Positions 9,014-17,940 of a DNA stretch of 64,000 nucleotides are shown one piece after another. Under the pieces are notes generated by a model, which saw nothing but the letters and a program-made list of their open reading frames with translations, did not search any database and was not told where the DNA came from. Source of the DNA: Streptomyces actuosus (GTDB taxonomy: Bacteria > Actinomycetota > Actinomycetes > Streptomycetales > Streptomycetaceae); contig NZ_JAFFZS010000022.1 of NCBI RefSeq assembly GCF_016921115.1, forward strand, positions 1 through 64,000, in the 5' to 3' direction. How positions within the stretch are numbered: position 1 is the stretch's first letter; every line of letters begins with the position of its first letter. Made by a program: the position numbers and the translations under genes.

Positions 9014-9490
9014 GACTGCCTCGTCTCGCGTTCGCCGCATCCTGCCATCAGGGAGACCCGTCGGCTCTCCGCCGACAACAGAAAGCACCGGGACCATAAG
9101 CTCCTCCGGCGCCGCAGTGGAACCCTCACGCAGTGAAGCCCCCGCCGTACCGGGCGGTGCACTTTCCGACGACCCGCAGAGCGAACCCCGGTGTCCGCAC
9201 GGACCGCGCGTGTCCCGGCGCGGCCCGCACTCCGGCCGGAGCGCCGCAGGAACTCCTCGGCCGTCGGCTCGGCCATCCGCACCGAGCACCAGCACGCGGG
9301 CCACGTCGTCCGCGTCGCCCGAGCCGGGTCGACATCGCGGCCCATCCGCGGTGCACCCCCGGCGCCCAGGCCGCCGGGCGCCACGAACACCGGTCTCGTC
9401 GCCGTGACGACCACCGACTGCGTGAGCCCGCCGCGCCGGTCCTTCCTGCGGTGCCTTCATCGCCGTCGGTGGCCCTCCGCCCCCTCCGCA
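9014..9490. other. Upstream region of the sigma-CAP gene, no gene seen
   Basis: These 477 bases lie between the start of the sigma-CAP gene and the 3' end of the LysR gene. The open frames here are rich in Arg, Gly and Ala and resemble no protein. The promoter of the sigma gene should lie here; no motif is clear. Confidence 0.4.
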
Positions 9491-10432
9491 TCAGGCAGAC
9501 CCCGTATCAGCGTGTCCACCCCTCGGAGGGAGGTCCCGACGGTGAGGGGCGGGCGTGGCGAGTTCGACGAACGAGCGAACCAGGGGGTTGGCGTCGCCGG
9601 TGCGCCAGGCGACGATCACCGGGCTCGGCGGCATGTCGGCCAGAGGGACGACGGTGAGGCCGGCAGGGGTGTCCTGGCCCAGCGACGCCAACTCATGGCC
9701 GAGCGGCGCCAGTCCGAGTGTTCCGTTCCACATCACAGCCCGGATGCAGTCGTGGACGGTGCGCACCACGGGACCGTTGCGCAGCGGCTCGCCGGGCTTG
9801 ACGCCGTTCCAGTAGGCGCGCCAGAGGGGGTCGGTGCCGTCGGGAAACCGGAACCATGTGCGGTCGTCGAGGTCGGCCAGATGCAGCAGTCCGTGCTCGG
9901 CGAGTGGGTCGTCGGTGCGCAGGACCACGCCGACGGGCTCGGAGCGGATGACGCGGGTGGTGATTCCGGTGTCGTCGAACGGTGCCCGGGTCACGGCGAC
10001 GTCGACCAGGCCGGCGCGCAGTCCGCTGGACGGGTCGGTGAGGTCGGCTTCGAGGACACGGGCCTCGACACCCGGGTGACGGCGCCGGAAGGCGGTTGCG
10101 AGAGGCCTGCCGGCGCCGGCGTGGACGCGCTCGATGCTGTCGCCGAGGGTGCCGATGGTGAGGCTGGCAACGCCGGCTTCGGCGGTGACTCGGGCACGGG
10201 CGTGATCGGCCTGCGCAAGCAGGGTTCGCGCTTCGTCGTACAGGGTGCTCCCGGCCGCGGTCAGGGTCACACCGAAGGCCGAGCGGCGTAGCAGGGGGGC
10301 GCCCAGGTCCGCCTCCAGCCGTTGGATGGCACGGGTCAGTGGCGGCTGGGTCATGTGCAGCCGAGTGGCGGCCCGGCCGAAGTGGCGCTCCTCGGCGACG
10401 GCCACGAAGTAGCGCAACAGGCGGAGGTCCAT
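9491..10432 (-). CDS. LysR-family transcriptional regulator
   Basis: This is a 313-residue LysR-type regulator. Residues 1-60 form the winged helix-turn-helix (MDLRLLRYFVAVAEERHFGR, then TRLHMTQPPLTRAIQRLEADLGAPLL), followed by the typical linker helix and a periplasmic-binding-protein-like effector domain from about residue 90. Family members usually bind a small ligand and control a neighbouring, often divergent, gene; here no intact divergent gene is visible for about 400 bp, so the target is unclear. The start is ATG 10432, the usual LTTR N-terminus; upstream in-frame sequence is not protein-like. The C-terminal tail after SFVELA is Pro/His/Arg-rich and probably disordered. Confidence 0.9.
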   Translation of the reverse strand: MDLRLLRYFVAVAEERHFGRAATRLHMTQPPLTRAIQRLEADLGAPLLRRSAFGVTLTAAGSTLYDEARTLLAQADHARARVTAEAGVASLTIGTLGDSIERVHAGAGRPLATAFRRRHPGVEARVLEADLTDPSSGLRAGLVDVAVTRAPFDDTGITTRVIRSEPVGVVLRTDDPLAEHGLLHLADLDDRTWFRFPDGTDPLWRAYWNGVKPGEPLRNGPVVRTVHDCIRAVMWNGTLGLAPLGHELASLGQDTPAGLTVVPLADMPPSPVIVAWRTGDANPLVRSFVELATPAPHRRDLPPRGGHADTGSA

Positions 10433-10839
10433 CGCCGTTGATGATACCCGGCCGGTATCAGGCCTGTTCAACGGGCACGGTACGTCGAAGGCGGCGCGCA
10501 GGCGCATGGCGTCTCCCCTGTGCCTGCTGCGTCGCGCGGCGGGGCGTGGACTCGTCCCTCGCGGGCGAAGCGGACCATGAGCTTGACGGGTCTCCGCCCG
10601 ACGGCGCGGCCCGTCGGGGAGCGGTGCCCCGGAGAGGGCACGGCCTCGCGGGCGGGCCGCGCCGTGGAAGCGGATCCTGTGGGTGACGGCGGCCATCGTT
10701 CGCCGTGCCGGTCCTCTGCCGCAGCCGGCAGCAGAACCGCCCGCCGGGCGCCCCTGATGTCCCGGGGGGTCTGCACCGGGAGAGGCCCCGCATCCGGCCG
10801 CCCCCGTCGACCGCCCGCAGCAGGGACCTGCGCCGGTGC
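10433..10839. other. Intergenic region upstream of the LysR gene
   Basis: About 400 bases. Several open frames exist on both strands, but none has a plausible start, protein-like composition or recognisable motif. The LysR promoter is expected here. Confidence 0.4.
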
Positions 10840-11523
10840 TCACGACCGCTGGTCCGGGTACAGCCCTTCCAGCACGGCAGCCGTCCGGGCCTGACCCGCC
10901 AGCCATGTCCTCACCTCGCGCCAGGCGGATTGCTCGTCCGCCCGGGTTCCCCACCACCAGGTGAAGGGCGAGTGGTCGGACGCCAACCCCTCCCGCCACC
11001 GACGGACGCCGTCAGCGAGGTGACGGCGGGCGACCGGGCTCCGCTCCGCCGCCCAGCGGGCCAGCCACGGGGTGACCGAGGAACTGGCGGTCACGCGGCT
11101 CTCGAAGACCACACAAGCGGCGGTGGGCGGTGACTCCGTGCGCAGGGTTCGCGTCCACCATGCCTCCAGGAATCCGGCCACTGCCCCGGCCTGCCGGCCG
11201 GGCCACCGCGACCAGCCTGCCGCGGCCGGCCCCCGGGCCATGAGATCCGGCTCGGCTGTGCCCTCGGCGAGCACCACGACGAGCTGCGGCAGGATCCGCC
11301 GAATGATCGCGGGCTGGTCGTCCCAGTGGGCGGGATCCGTCTGGGCGATGCGACGGACGAGGTCCGTCGGGAGCGGAACGCCGGGAGTCCGCAGCAACTC
11401 GACCTCACCCTCGTCGAAGCACCGGCCACAGCCGTGTTCGCCTGCTCGGGCTGTCACACTGCCGAAGACCTTCGCAATCCTCGCCACCGCCGCGGCGAGG
11501 GCATCGCCGTGCGGAGAAGTCAC
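10840..11523 (-). CDS. Conserved-looking hypothetical protein with HxCxxC motif
   Basis: This is a soluble protein of 227 residues with no signal peptide or membrane segment. Near the N-terminus is a possible metal-binding HGCGRC stretch (His30, Cys32, Cys35), followed by FDEGEVELLRTPGVPLPTDL and a WDD element. The rest is Trp-rich and helical (WSRWPGRQ, AWWTRTLRT, PWLARWAAERS, SPFTWWWG). Codon use is typical for the genome, so the gene looks real. I do not recognise a characterised family. The start is GTG 11523; the Shine-Dalgarno is weak. It is alone, with large non-coding flanks on both sides. Confidence 0.7.
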   Translation of the reverse strand: MTSPHGDALAAAVARIAKVFGSVTARAGEHGCGRCFDEGEVELLRTPGVPLPTDLVRRIAQTDPAHWDDQPAIIRRILPQLVVVLAEGTAEPDLMARGPAAAGWSRWPGRQAGAVAGFLEAWWTRTLRTESPPTAACVVFESRVTASSSVTPWLARWAAERSPVARRHLADGVRRWREGLASDHSPFTWWWGTRADEQSAWREVRTWLAGQARTAAVLEGLYPDQRS

Positions 11524-12256
11524 CCGTGCATCCCGTCAGGACTCCGGCAGCCCGATCCGGCCGAAGAGAGCAACGCTGCCAGGCGGCATCTCCTCCATCG
11601 GAACAGGCGAACGTCGCCGCCGGACACGGCACCGGCTCTCAGGAGGTTCCGCGGCCGGGCACACCACCGATCCGACCGGGGAAGGTCGCCGGTTTCCCGT
11701 CCGAAGCAAGCCGGCTCGGCAAGTGATCGGACCACTGGACGGGAGGCACCGGCTGTCGGGCTCGATGAGCGAACGGGCGCACACCTCGCCCTGAGACGCG
11801 ACGGCGCGAGGAGAGGTTTCACGGCGTTGGGGGCTGCCGGGCCTTTGAGCATGTGTCTGATCGCCGCGGGCCTGCCGTGTGGCATCTGTCCATGGACCGT
11901 CGGCCAGGGTGCTTCTAGCGTGTGCGGACATGCGGTTCCTTTCGCGTCGGGTGACCTTCGGCGCTTGACCGCTCAGGAGCACCGCTGCAGCAGGCCGAGC
12001 CCTGGATCAGGGCTTGTCGGCGCTGCGACGACCGTCTTGGGGCGGAGCTGTGGCTGACATGCCGGAGGGGTGAGCAGCGGTTCGACCTCGGTCTGTTCCA
12101 TCCGGGGAGAAGGACTGCCCGCGGCCACGGGCCCTCGCTTGTTTCGTGAATTCTCCGCCTGGTGTTCCTTGGTGTCACGCGCGCCCGGCCCTCGGATGGC
12201 ACAGGCCTGATCGAGCAGGAACGGCGTGCACGAGTCCGTCGACAGAGAGTGAGGCC
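11524..12256. other. Intergenic region, no gene seen
   Basis: About 730 bases. The open frames on both strands do not look like proteins. A small hairpin (AGCCCTG-gat-CAGGGCT, 11998-12014) is the only structure noticed. It may be decayed sequence. Confidence 0.35.
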
Positions 12257-12559
12257 ATGAGACTTTCCGGGAGGACCGGACCGGGCATCGACAGCCCGAT
12301 CCCCGATCCGAACACGAGTGACCGCGTCCGCGGGCTGCAGTATGCCGCCGGGCAACTGAATGCCTCGGGTTCGGACCCGGGCGCGGACGGTCGACGTCGT
12401 GACGCTGCCGACGGCACTTCCGACGGCGGCCCGAGCCGTGATGCGACGGACGCCAGATGCCATTGCGGCCGTCTTCTGTCCCTCTGCGACGGATGCCGAA
12501 GTGTCCGCTGCCTCCACTGCGACCCCTACCGTTCCGATGACTGCGCCTTCAGCCTCTGA
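12257..12559 (+). CDS. Small Cys-rich (zinc-ribbon-like) protein
   Basis: This ORF of 100 codons has a polar, low-complexity N-terminal part and a striking C-terminal cysteine cluster: CHCGRLLSLCDGCRSVRCLHC, then DPYRSDDC, giving CxC, CxxC and CxxC spacings as in zinc ribbons. Third-position GC is high through the frame, supporting coding. ATG 12257 is used; the Shine-Dalgarno (GTGAGG) is closer than ideal. Its 3' end overlaps the proposed start of the channel-like gene by 23 nt, which would allow translational coupling. The alternative is that the channel protein starts further upstream and this frame is chance; the Cys pattern argues against that. The function is unknown. Confidence 0.45.
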   Translation: MRLSGRTGPGIDSPIPDPNTSDRVRGLQYAAGQLNASGSDPGADGRRRDAADGTSDGGPSRDATDARCHCGRLLSLCDGCRSVRCLHCDPYRSDDCAFSL

Positions 12560-13961
12560 CCCGTCCACTCACGCCGCCGCGACGGCCGGGGAGGGGCCAC
12601 CGGGGCAGTACTTCGTCGTGATCGGCAGTGACGTTGCGCGCAGAGTCTGCAGTTCCCTGCAGTCGGCCGGACACCGGGTGTGCCACTTCGCGCATCCCAC
12701 GGACGAGGACCTGCGTCAGGCTTTGGACCGGCGGGTGGCGGGGGTCGCGATCCTGCTCGACGACGACGTCGAATCGCTGCGCTATGCGCTCGCAGTGGAG
12801 CACATCCGCCCCAATGTCACACTCGTGGTGACGATCTTCGACCGGACCGTCGCGGAACAGCTGGTGCGGGTGGTCCCGAACTGTCGAGTGACGTCGCCGT
12901 CCGATGTCGCCGCGCCGGTTCTCATGGCGGCCTGCCTCCAGCCGGACCTGCTCGCGGTCACCCGGGCGCCCGAAGGGAACGTAGGTGCCCGCTGGGACGG
13001 GGACACCGTGCGTCTCGAGGCCTATCGGCCGCCCGGAACTCTGCGGTACCGCGCCTGGATGGGGAAGGTCCGAGGGCAGTTGCGGCCGCACGACGGCAGT
13101 TCGAGGATCATGCTGACGGGACTGGTCGGCCTGCTCGCGGTGCTGCTTTCGGACTGGGCATGGTTGACGACCCGCCGGCATCGCCCGCCCGTCGAGGCGT
13201 TCTTCGAAGCAGCGCGGACAGTGGCCACCGTCGGCCCTGCGCCCGATCGTGGCTCGCACACGTATCTGGTGTACTCCGGAGTCGCCATGCTCGTCACCAT
13301 CGTGTTCACTGCCGTGTTCACCGCAGGGGTGGTCGACCGGCTATTGGCTCCGCGCTCCGTCGGCCTGGTGGGCCCGCGGACCCTGCCTCGCGCCGGCCAT
13401 GTCATCGTCGTCGGACTCGGGCAGGTGGGCCTGCGGTTGTGCACGGGCCTGCAGGCGCTGGGGATCGGTGTGGTCGCGGTCGAGCGGGATCCAGCAGCCC
13501 CGAACCTCCGGCTGGCAAGGGCGTTGGGTGTTCCGGTCGTCGTGGCCGATGCGAAGGACAGGTTCGTCCTGCGCAGACTCGGCCTGCACAAGGCCCAGGC
13601 GATGACGGCCGTGGCGTCGGACGATCTGGACAACATCGCGGTCGCCGTGACAGCCCTGGCCGTCGCGCCGGAACTGCGCGTGGTCATTCGCGCGGGGGAC
13701 CACGAGGCCATCGCGGAGACACGCTCACTGTTCAAGATCGGTCTCGTCCACGATCTGGGCGGCCTGAGCGCCGCGTACACCACCGCCAGTCTGCTGGGAC
13801 TGCGACCGCGTGGGGTGCTCGCCCACGGAAAGCGGCTTCTCGTGGAGCGGGACGACGGTGTGTTCGTGCCCTGGCCGCAAGCGGGGCGCTGCGAACACCC
13901 ACACGAGAGCCCTCGGGGTCGGAAGCAGGGCAACACGTCTGCGCCTGCACCCGGCCCCTGA
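12537..13961 (+). CDS. NAD-binding (TrkA-N/RCK) channel-like membrane protein
   Basis: This protein of about 474 residues is organised as Rossmann domain, two membrane helices with a loop, second Rossmann domain. The first nucleotide-binding region starts at GQYFVVIGSDVARRVC. Hydrophobic helices lie near 190-208 and 245-270. The second RCK/TrkA-N fold carries HVIVVGLGQVGLRLC with GxGxxG and a downstream acidic residue (VERD). The layout resembles a two-helix potassium channel with RCK gating domains, yet the pore-loop equivalent reads TVATVGPAP (about 228-236) where K+ channels have TVGYGD. ATG 12537 is the conservative start; upstream in-frame starts (for example 12441 or 12360) would add low-complexity sequence. 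Transport activity is unproven. Confidence 0.75.
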   Translation: MTAPSASDPSTHAAATAGEGPPGQYFVVIGSDVARRVCSSLQSAGHRVCHFAHPTDEDLRQALDRRVAGVAILLDDDVESLRYALAVEHIRPNVTLVVTIFDRTVAEQLVRVVPNCRVTSPSDVAAPVLMAACLQPDLLAVTRAPEGNVGARWDGDTVRLEAYRPPGTLRYRAWMGKVRGQLRPHDGSSRIMLTGLVGLLAVLLSDWAWLTTRRHRPPVEAFFEAARTVATVGPAPDRGSHTYLVYSGVAMLVTIVFTAVFTAGVVDRLLAPRSVGLVGPRTLPRAGHVIVVGLGQVGLRLCTGLQALGIGVVAVERDPAAPNLRLARALGVPVVVADAKDRFVLRRLGLHKAQAMTAVASDDLDNIAVAVTALAVAPELRVVIRAGDHEAIAETRSLFKIGLVHDLGGLSAAYTTASLLGLRPRGVLAHGKRLLVERDDGVFVPWPQAGRCEHPHESPRGRKQGNTSAPAPGP

Positions 13962-14426
13962 GGACGAACGCGGACGGTCCCCGCACAGGCAGCATCCCGG
14001 TCGCCTGTCCCGCTGACCCCGGACGGGCGGCTGGGAGGTTCCGCCTGCCCGGTGGACGGCGCGCAGGGGACAGATCAGGCCCGGACGGTCGGCGCTCGCC
14101 GTCGGGACACGTGACCGCGCTGCCTCGCCCGTGGTGAGTACCGCGGGCGACGCCGGGGCAGCCGCTCGCGGTCGAGCCTGAGGAGGCGGCGGCCCGTCCC
14201 CGGACCAAGTCCAGGAGCGCTTCCGCGGGAAGGGACGGGTCCCGGCCGTGCCGCTGGGGATGCGTGGGCCGCCGCGGCTCCGCAAGGGTTCCCTCGCGGG
14301 GCCGCCGGGCGGCACCACGGAGGAGTGGCGGTGCCGCGGACGAGCGGCCATCTGCGGTGGGCCCCTCGGTACGGGTGCGGCCGGCGCTCTGCCGGGCGCC
14401 GGCCGCACCCGGTTTCCCGCTGTCGG
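13962..14426. other. Intergenic region between convergent genes
   Basis: About 465 bases. It holds a strong hairpin near its right end (listed separately) and otherwise no supported gene. Confidence 0.45.
14372..14411 (-). terminator. Terminator hairpin of the secreted beta-rich protein gene
   Basis: A perfect 16-bp inverted repeat (arms 14372-14387 and 14396-14411, 8-nt loop) ends 15 nt beyond the stop codon of the minus-strand gene. Its strength and position make a transcription terminator very likely. Confidence 0.85.
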
Positions 14427-15092
14427 CTACCGGGCGAACGCCTTGCCGCGGTGCGCGGCGGAGCTGCACAGACGCTTCTCGGCCGCTGTCATCTTGCGGG
14501 TGTCGACGACGAGCGCGTTGGTCACGCCGTCCGTCCCGTTGGCGGCCGGGCTGGTGATGGTGTCACCGACGAACCAGTAGTAGTGCCCCCACTTCGGGCT
14601 GTCGTAGTGGGTCTGCCACGTGCCCGAGACCTGACGCATCACCTGGGCGCGGGAGATCCAGCCGACCTCGCCGGGCTGCACCGTCATGGTGAGTGAACTG
14701 CTCTCCGAGTGGGACGTGGACCAACTGTGGTTGTAGCTGGCGGTCACACTCAGATCCACGATCCCGGCGATCTTGCCGCCCGTCGTGACCGAGACGCCCA
14801 GCGAGTCGCTCGAGCCCACGGTGTCGCTCCATGTCACCGACTGGGTGGCGTTGGAGCTGCTGCAGTTGAAGAGGTTCTCGGAGACCTTGTGGAACCCTCC
14901 GCGATAGGCCTTGCCGACCGTGGGGGAATTGAAGGTGCACTTGCCGATGCCGGACGCGCAGTCCGCCAGGAGGTGCTGGCGGGTCGGCTGCTCGTCGGCC
15001 GCCGCGGACGGCGCGCCCGCCAGCGCCAGCACGCCGACGGCGGCCACGGGTACCAAGCGTCCGACGTGCCGCCGAAAGCGATTCGGGGTCAT
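14427..15092 (-). CDS. Secreted beta-rich protein, possible aerolysin/ETX-MTX2-like pore former
   Basis: This is a 221-residue exported protein. A Sec signal peptide spans about 1-32 (RRHVGRLVPVAAVGVLALAG, cleavage near AAADEQP). The mature part contains Cys near residues 45, 52, 77 and 208. Its centre (about 80-145) alternates Ser/Thr with hydrophobic residues, for example TQSVTWSDTVGSSDSLGVSV, DLSVTASYNHSWSTSHSESS and SLTMTVQPGEVGWISRAQVM. Amphipathic Ser/Thr-rich strand pairs of this kind are typical of aerolysin and ETX/MTX2 beta-pore-forming proteins. That is inference from pattern only; the protein could also be an inhibitor or wall protein. ATG 15092 follows a clear AGAGGTGA Shine-Dalgarno. 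It is a single-gene unit. Confidence 0.7.
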   Translation of the reverse strand: MTPNRFRRHVGRLVPVAAVGVLALAGAPSAAADEQPTRQHLLADCASGIGKCTFNSPTVGKAYRGGFHKVSENLFNCSSSNATQSVTWSDTVGSSDSLGVSVTTGGKIAGIVDLSVTASYNHSWSTSHSESSSLTMTVQPGEVGWISRAQVMRQVSGTWQTHYDSPKWGHYYWFVGDTITSPAANGTDGVTNALVVDTRKMTAAEKRLCSSAAHRGKAFAR

Positions 15093-15228
15093 CTGTTGTC
15101 TTCACCTCTTGCATCACGGGGGATCGGTGGACCGGGGCGACGCACGCACCATCGGCCGCCGTCGGGACGGCCGTCTCGGTCCACCGCCTGTTGCAGAGCG
15201 AGATCGCTCCAGCCCCCGTACAGGTTCA

Positions 15229-15276
15229 GCGTGATCACGCCAAAAGTGGTGTCGATCAGGCCAGTTGAGTGATCAC
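15229..15276. promoter_or_regulatory. Pair of GTGATCAC palindromes
   Basis: GCGTGATCACGC (15229-15240) is a 12-bp palindrome; the same 8-bp core GTGATCAC recurs at 15269-15276, starting 38 bp later. Both lie 140-185 bp upstream of the beta-rich protein start. Paired palindromes of this kind often bind dimeric regulators, but the regulator is unknown. Confidence 0.4.
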
Positions 15277-15778
15277 CCCTCGCAGGCGCGGCACGCCGTC
15301 GGCCGACTCCGGGCATCAGACAGGGACGAGCCGGACGGGTCGGGGAAGGCGCCGTGGAACGGCGCCCGGGGCATGCGGTCCCGCACGGCGGGAACGAGCG
15401 GCTTGCGGCGCTTCCTTCACCGGGCCCCTTCGCTCCCGCGGCGGATGCGTCCACGTCGCCGCCCGACGCGGCGGCCCCGCCCGCGCGGGCAGTGAGCCTC
15501 ATGCGTCGTGCGGGGACCCGGTGCACGGACACGGGGAACACGACCGAACGGCTGGACCCGGCACGACCTTCGAGAACCCTGGAGGCATTGCCGCATCCAC
15601 GTGTGACGCCGGCAGGAGTGAACGTCATTTTCCGGCCAACTCTGCGCCAGAGCGATCTCCGGCGGCCTGGACGCCGCGGGCCCAGGCGGACAGCGGGGAC
15701 CGGGACACCGCCGCTCCTGGACGGCGCGCACAGGTGGGGCGCTGCTGACCGATCATCACCGGTGCTGCGGCACCCCTG

Positions 15779-15796
15779 AGCTACCAGACGGTAGCT
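15779..15796. promoter_or_regulatory. Inverted repeat upstream of phospholipase D gene
   Basis: AGCTACC-agac-GGTAGCT is a perfect 7-bp inverted repeat, 64 bp upstream of the phospholipase D start. It may be an operator or lie in the 5' leader; no binding protein is known. Confidence 0.4.
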
Positions 15797-15860
15797 TCTT
15801 CGCACTCATGATCCGGACCGAACGTCGAGGTCCGCGACCCGCCCCCGTCGAAGGACCACT

Positions 15861-17492
15861 GTGCACCGCCAGCTCCGCCGTGTCATAGCCCCGGCTGCGG
15901 TACTGACCGCAGCTCTGGCCACGCTGGGCGCCCCGCCCGCCCAGGCCACCAGCGTCGACTCCGAAACCGTCTCCGACACCCCGCATCTCGACCGGGTCGA
16001 GGACGTCCTCCGCCGGGTCTCGCCCGGCCTGGAGGGCAGGGTGTGGGGGCGGAGCGCCGGCAACACGCTCGCCGCGGAGCCCGGCGATCCGGCCGGCTGG
16101 CTGCTGCAGACCCCGGGGTGCTGGGGCGACGCCTCCTGCGCGGACCGCACCGGCTCCCGGAAGCTGCTGTCGGCCATGACCCGTGACATCTCACGTGCCG
16201 AGCGCACGGTGGACATCTCCTCGCTCGCCCCGCTGCCCGACGGGGCGTTCAACGAGGCGATCGCCGACGGCCTCAGGGCGTCGGTGGCCGCCGGCCACCG
16301 GCCCAAGGTGCGCATCCTCGTCGGTGCGGCCCCGCTCTACCACGCCAACGTCCTCCCCGCCGTGTACAAGAACGACCTTCTGAGCCGGCTCGGTGCCGCG
16401 GCGGACGACATCACCCTCGACGTCGCCTCCATGACGACGTCGAAGACCGCCTTCTCCTGGAACCACTCCAAACTCGTCGTGGTCGACGGCGAGTCGGTGA
16501 TCACCGGCGGGATCAACGACTGGAAGGGCGACTACCTCGACACCTCCCACCCGGTCACGGATGTCGATCTCGCGCTGCGCGGCCCCGCCGCCCGCACCGC
16601 CGGCGCCTACCTCGACACCCTGTGGGACTGGACCTGCCGCAACGCGGGCAACCCCGCGAAGGTGTGGCTGGCGACGTCCGACCAAGCACCCTGCATGGCC
16701 TCGCTCGAACGCGACGCCAACCCGGCGCCGGTCACGGCTCAGGGAGCGACCCCCGTCATCGCCGTGGGCGGTCTCGGAATCGGCGTCGAGGACCGCGACC
16801 CGTCCTCGTCCTTCGCGCTGCCCGCCACCGCTTCGGCCAAGGACGCCACCTGCTTCCCCCGCGTGCTGGGCGACCGCACCAACGCCGACCGCGACTACGA
16901 CACGGTCAACCCCGAGGAGAGCGCGCTGCGCGCCCTGATCGCCAGTGCCCGTGACCACGTGGAGATCTCCCAGCAGGACCTCAACTCCACGTGTCCTCCG
17001 CTGCCCCGCTACGACGTCCGCCTGTACGACACCCTGGCGGCCCAGCTCGCGAAGGGCGTGAAGGTCAGGATCATCGTCAGCGACCCGGCCAACCGCGGCC
17101 TCATCGGCAGCGGAGGATACTCCCAGATCAAGTCCCTGACCGAGATCAGCGACACGCTCCGCAAGCGCCTGGCCCTCGCAACGGGCAGCAGCGCCGCCGC
17201 CGACCGGGTGATGTGCGCCAACCTGCAGCTGGCGTCGTTCCGTGCGGCCGACTCGGGCACCTGGGCGGACGGCAAGCCCTACGCCCTGCACCACAAGCTG
17301 ATCTCCGTCGACGACTCGGCCTTCTACATCGGCTCGAAGAACCTCTACCCGTCCTGGCTCCAGGACTTCGGCTACATCGTCGAGGACGGAGCTGCCGCGC
17401 GGCAGCTCAAGCGGGACCTCCTGGATCCGGAGTGGACGCACACCCGCCGCTCGGCGACGTACGACTACAGCACGGGCGTGTGCCCGCGCTGA
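15861..17492 (+). CDS. Secreted phospholipase D (HKD superfamily)
   Basis: This 543-residue extracellular enzyme cleaves phosphodiester bonds of phospholipids such as phosphatidylcholine, releasing the head group, and commonly transphosphatidylates. The signal peptide is about 1-30 (LRRVIAPAAVLTAALATLGA, then PPAQATS). Both HKD catalytic motifs are present: NHSKLVVVDG (His202, Lys204, Asp209) followed by SVITGGIND, and HHKLISVDD (His477, Lys479, Asp484) followed by YIGSKNLYPSW. The two-motif layout and size match the well-known Streptomyces secreted PLDs. The start is GTG 15861, with AAGGA ending 5 nt before it. It is monocistronic. Several Cys residues suggest disulfides in the mature enzyme. 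Confidence 0.95.
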   Translation: MHRQLRRVIAPAAVLTAALATLGAPPAQATSVDSETVSDTPHLDRVEDVLRRVSPGLEGRVWGRSAGNTLAAEPGDPAGWLLQTPGCWGDASCADRTGSRKLLSAMTRDISRAERTVDISSLAPLPDGAFNEAIADGLRASVAAGHRPKVRILVGAAPLYHANVLPAVYKNDLLSRLGAAADDITLDVASMTTSKTAFSWNHSKLVVVDGESVITGGINDWKGDYLDTSHPVTDVDLALRGPAARTAGAYLDTLWDWTCRNAGNPAKVWLATSDQAPCMASLERDANPAPVTAQGATPVIAVGGLGIGVEDRDPSSSFALPATASAKDATCFPRVLGDRTNADRDYDTVNPEESALRALIASARDHVEISQQDLNSTCPPLPRYDVRLYDTLAAQLAKGVKVRIIVSDPANRGLIGSGGYSQIKSLTEISDTLRKRLALATGSSAAADRVMCANLQLASFRAADSGTWADGKPYALHHKLISVDDSAFYIGSKNLYPSWLQDFGYIVEDGAAARQLKRDLLDPEWTHTRRSATYDYSTGVCPR

Positions 17493-17703
17493 CGGCGACG
17501 CCGTGACGCCGCTCCGGCACGGGCCGCGGGTCCTGCCGGGGGGACACGCGAGCGCCGAAGCAACCGCCGACGACACGCAGCCGACGCCTCGCGCCGGCGC
17601 CGAGCCCTCGACCTGCGCAGGCCCGGCCCCGTCCACGTCGCCTGCCGTCGCCGCGTTCCCGATGCCCGGCCACACCCTCGGCCGCGCGAGGATCACTGAA
17701 CGG

Positions 17704-17731
17704 CCCGCGGCTGACCCCGGTCAGCCGCGGG
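17704..17731. terminator. Hairpin downstream of phospholipase D
   Basis: Arms 17704-17716 and 17719-17731 are perfect 13-bp complements with only 2 nt between, so the effective stem is about 11 bp. It lies about 210 bp after the PLD stop and just before a degraded oxidoreductase fragment, so it could belong to either. Confidence 0.55.
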
Positions 17732-17738
17732 AGGCGCC

Positions 17739-17932
17739 TTGGAGGACGGCTCCTTCCTCGCTCTGTCCGAAGCGGTCGATGTCGTCCTCCACGACGCCGG
17801 CGCCCTCCGCGGCACCGCCACGAGGAACCTCGGCCCGATCGACGCAGCCTCCCTGCGCGAGGCCCACCGCGCCCTGGAGGTCGGCCGTGCGATCGGCAAG
17901 ACCACACTCACCGCCTTCCGACACGGCCCGGC
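17739..17932 (+). pseudogene. Remnant of a zinc-type alcohol dehydrogenase/quinone oxidoreductase 3' end
   Basis: About 60 codons read in frame from 17739. The end of the fragment, DAASLREAHRALEVGRAIGK followed by TTLTAF, closely resembles the closing helix and strand of medium-chain dehydrogenase/reductases (AHR-LE-GR--GK--L). No start, nucleotide-binding fold or zinc ligands remain; the frame then runs on into low-complexity sequence antisense to the neighbouring LysR remnant. I read this as the surviving tail of a deleted oxidoreductase gene. Confidence 0.55.
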
Positions 17933-17940
17933 CTCGGGGA

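Larger units (their letters stand above)
15093..15860. other. Divergent intergenic region with palindromic sites
   Basis: About 770 bases between the divergent beta-rich protein and phospholipase D genes. No coding sequence is supported. It contains two GTGATCAC palindromes and an inverted repeat near the phospholipase start, listed separately. Confidence 0.45.

Noticed and set aside
11915..12568. Minus-strand ORF upstream of the channel-like gene
   Set aside because: Its peptide is Arg/Ala/Thr-rich without structure, and it is antisense to the Cys-rich ORF, which has better coding character.
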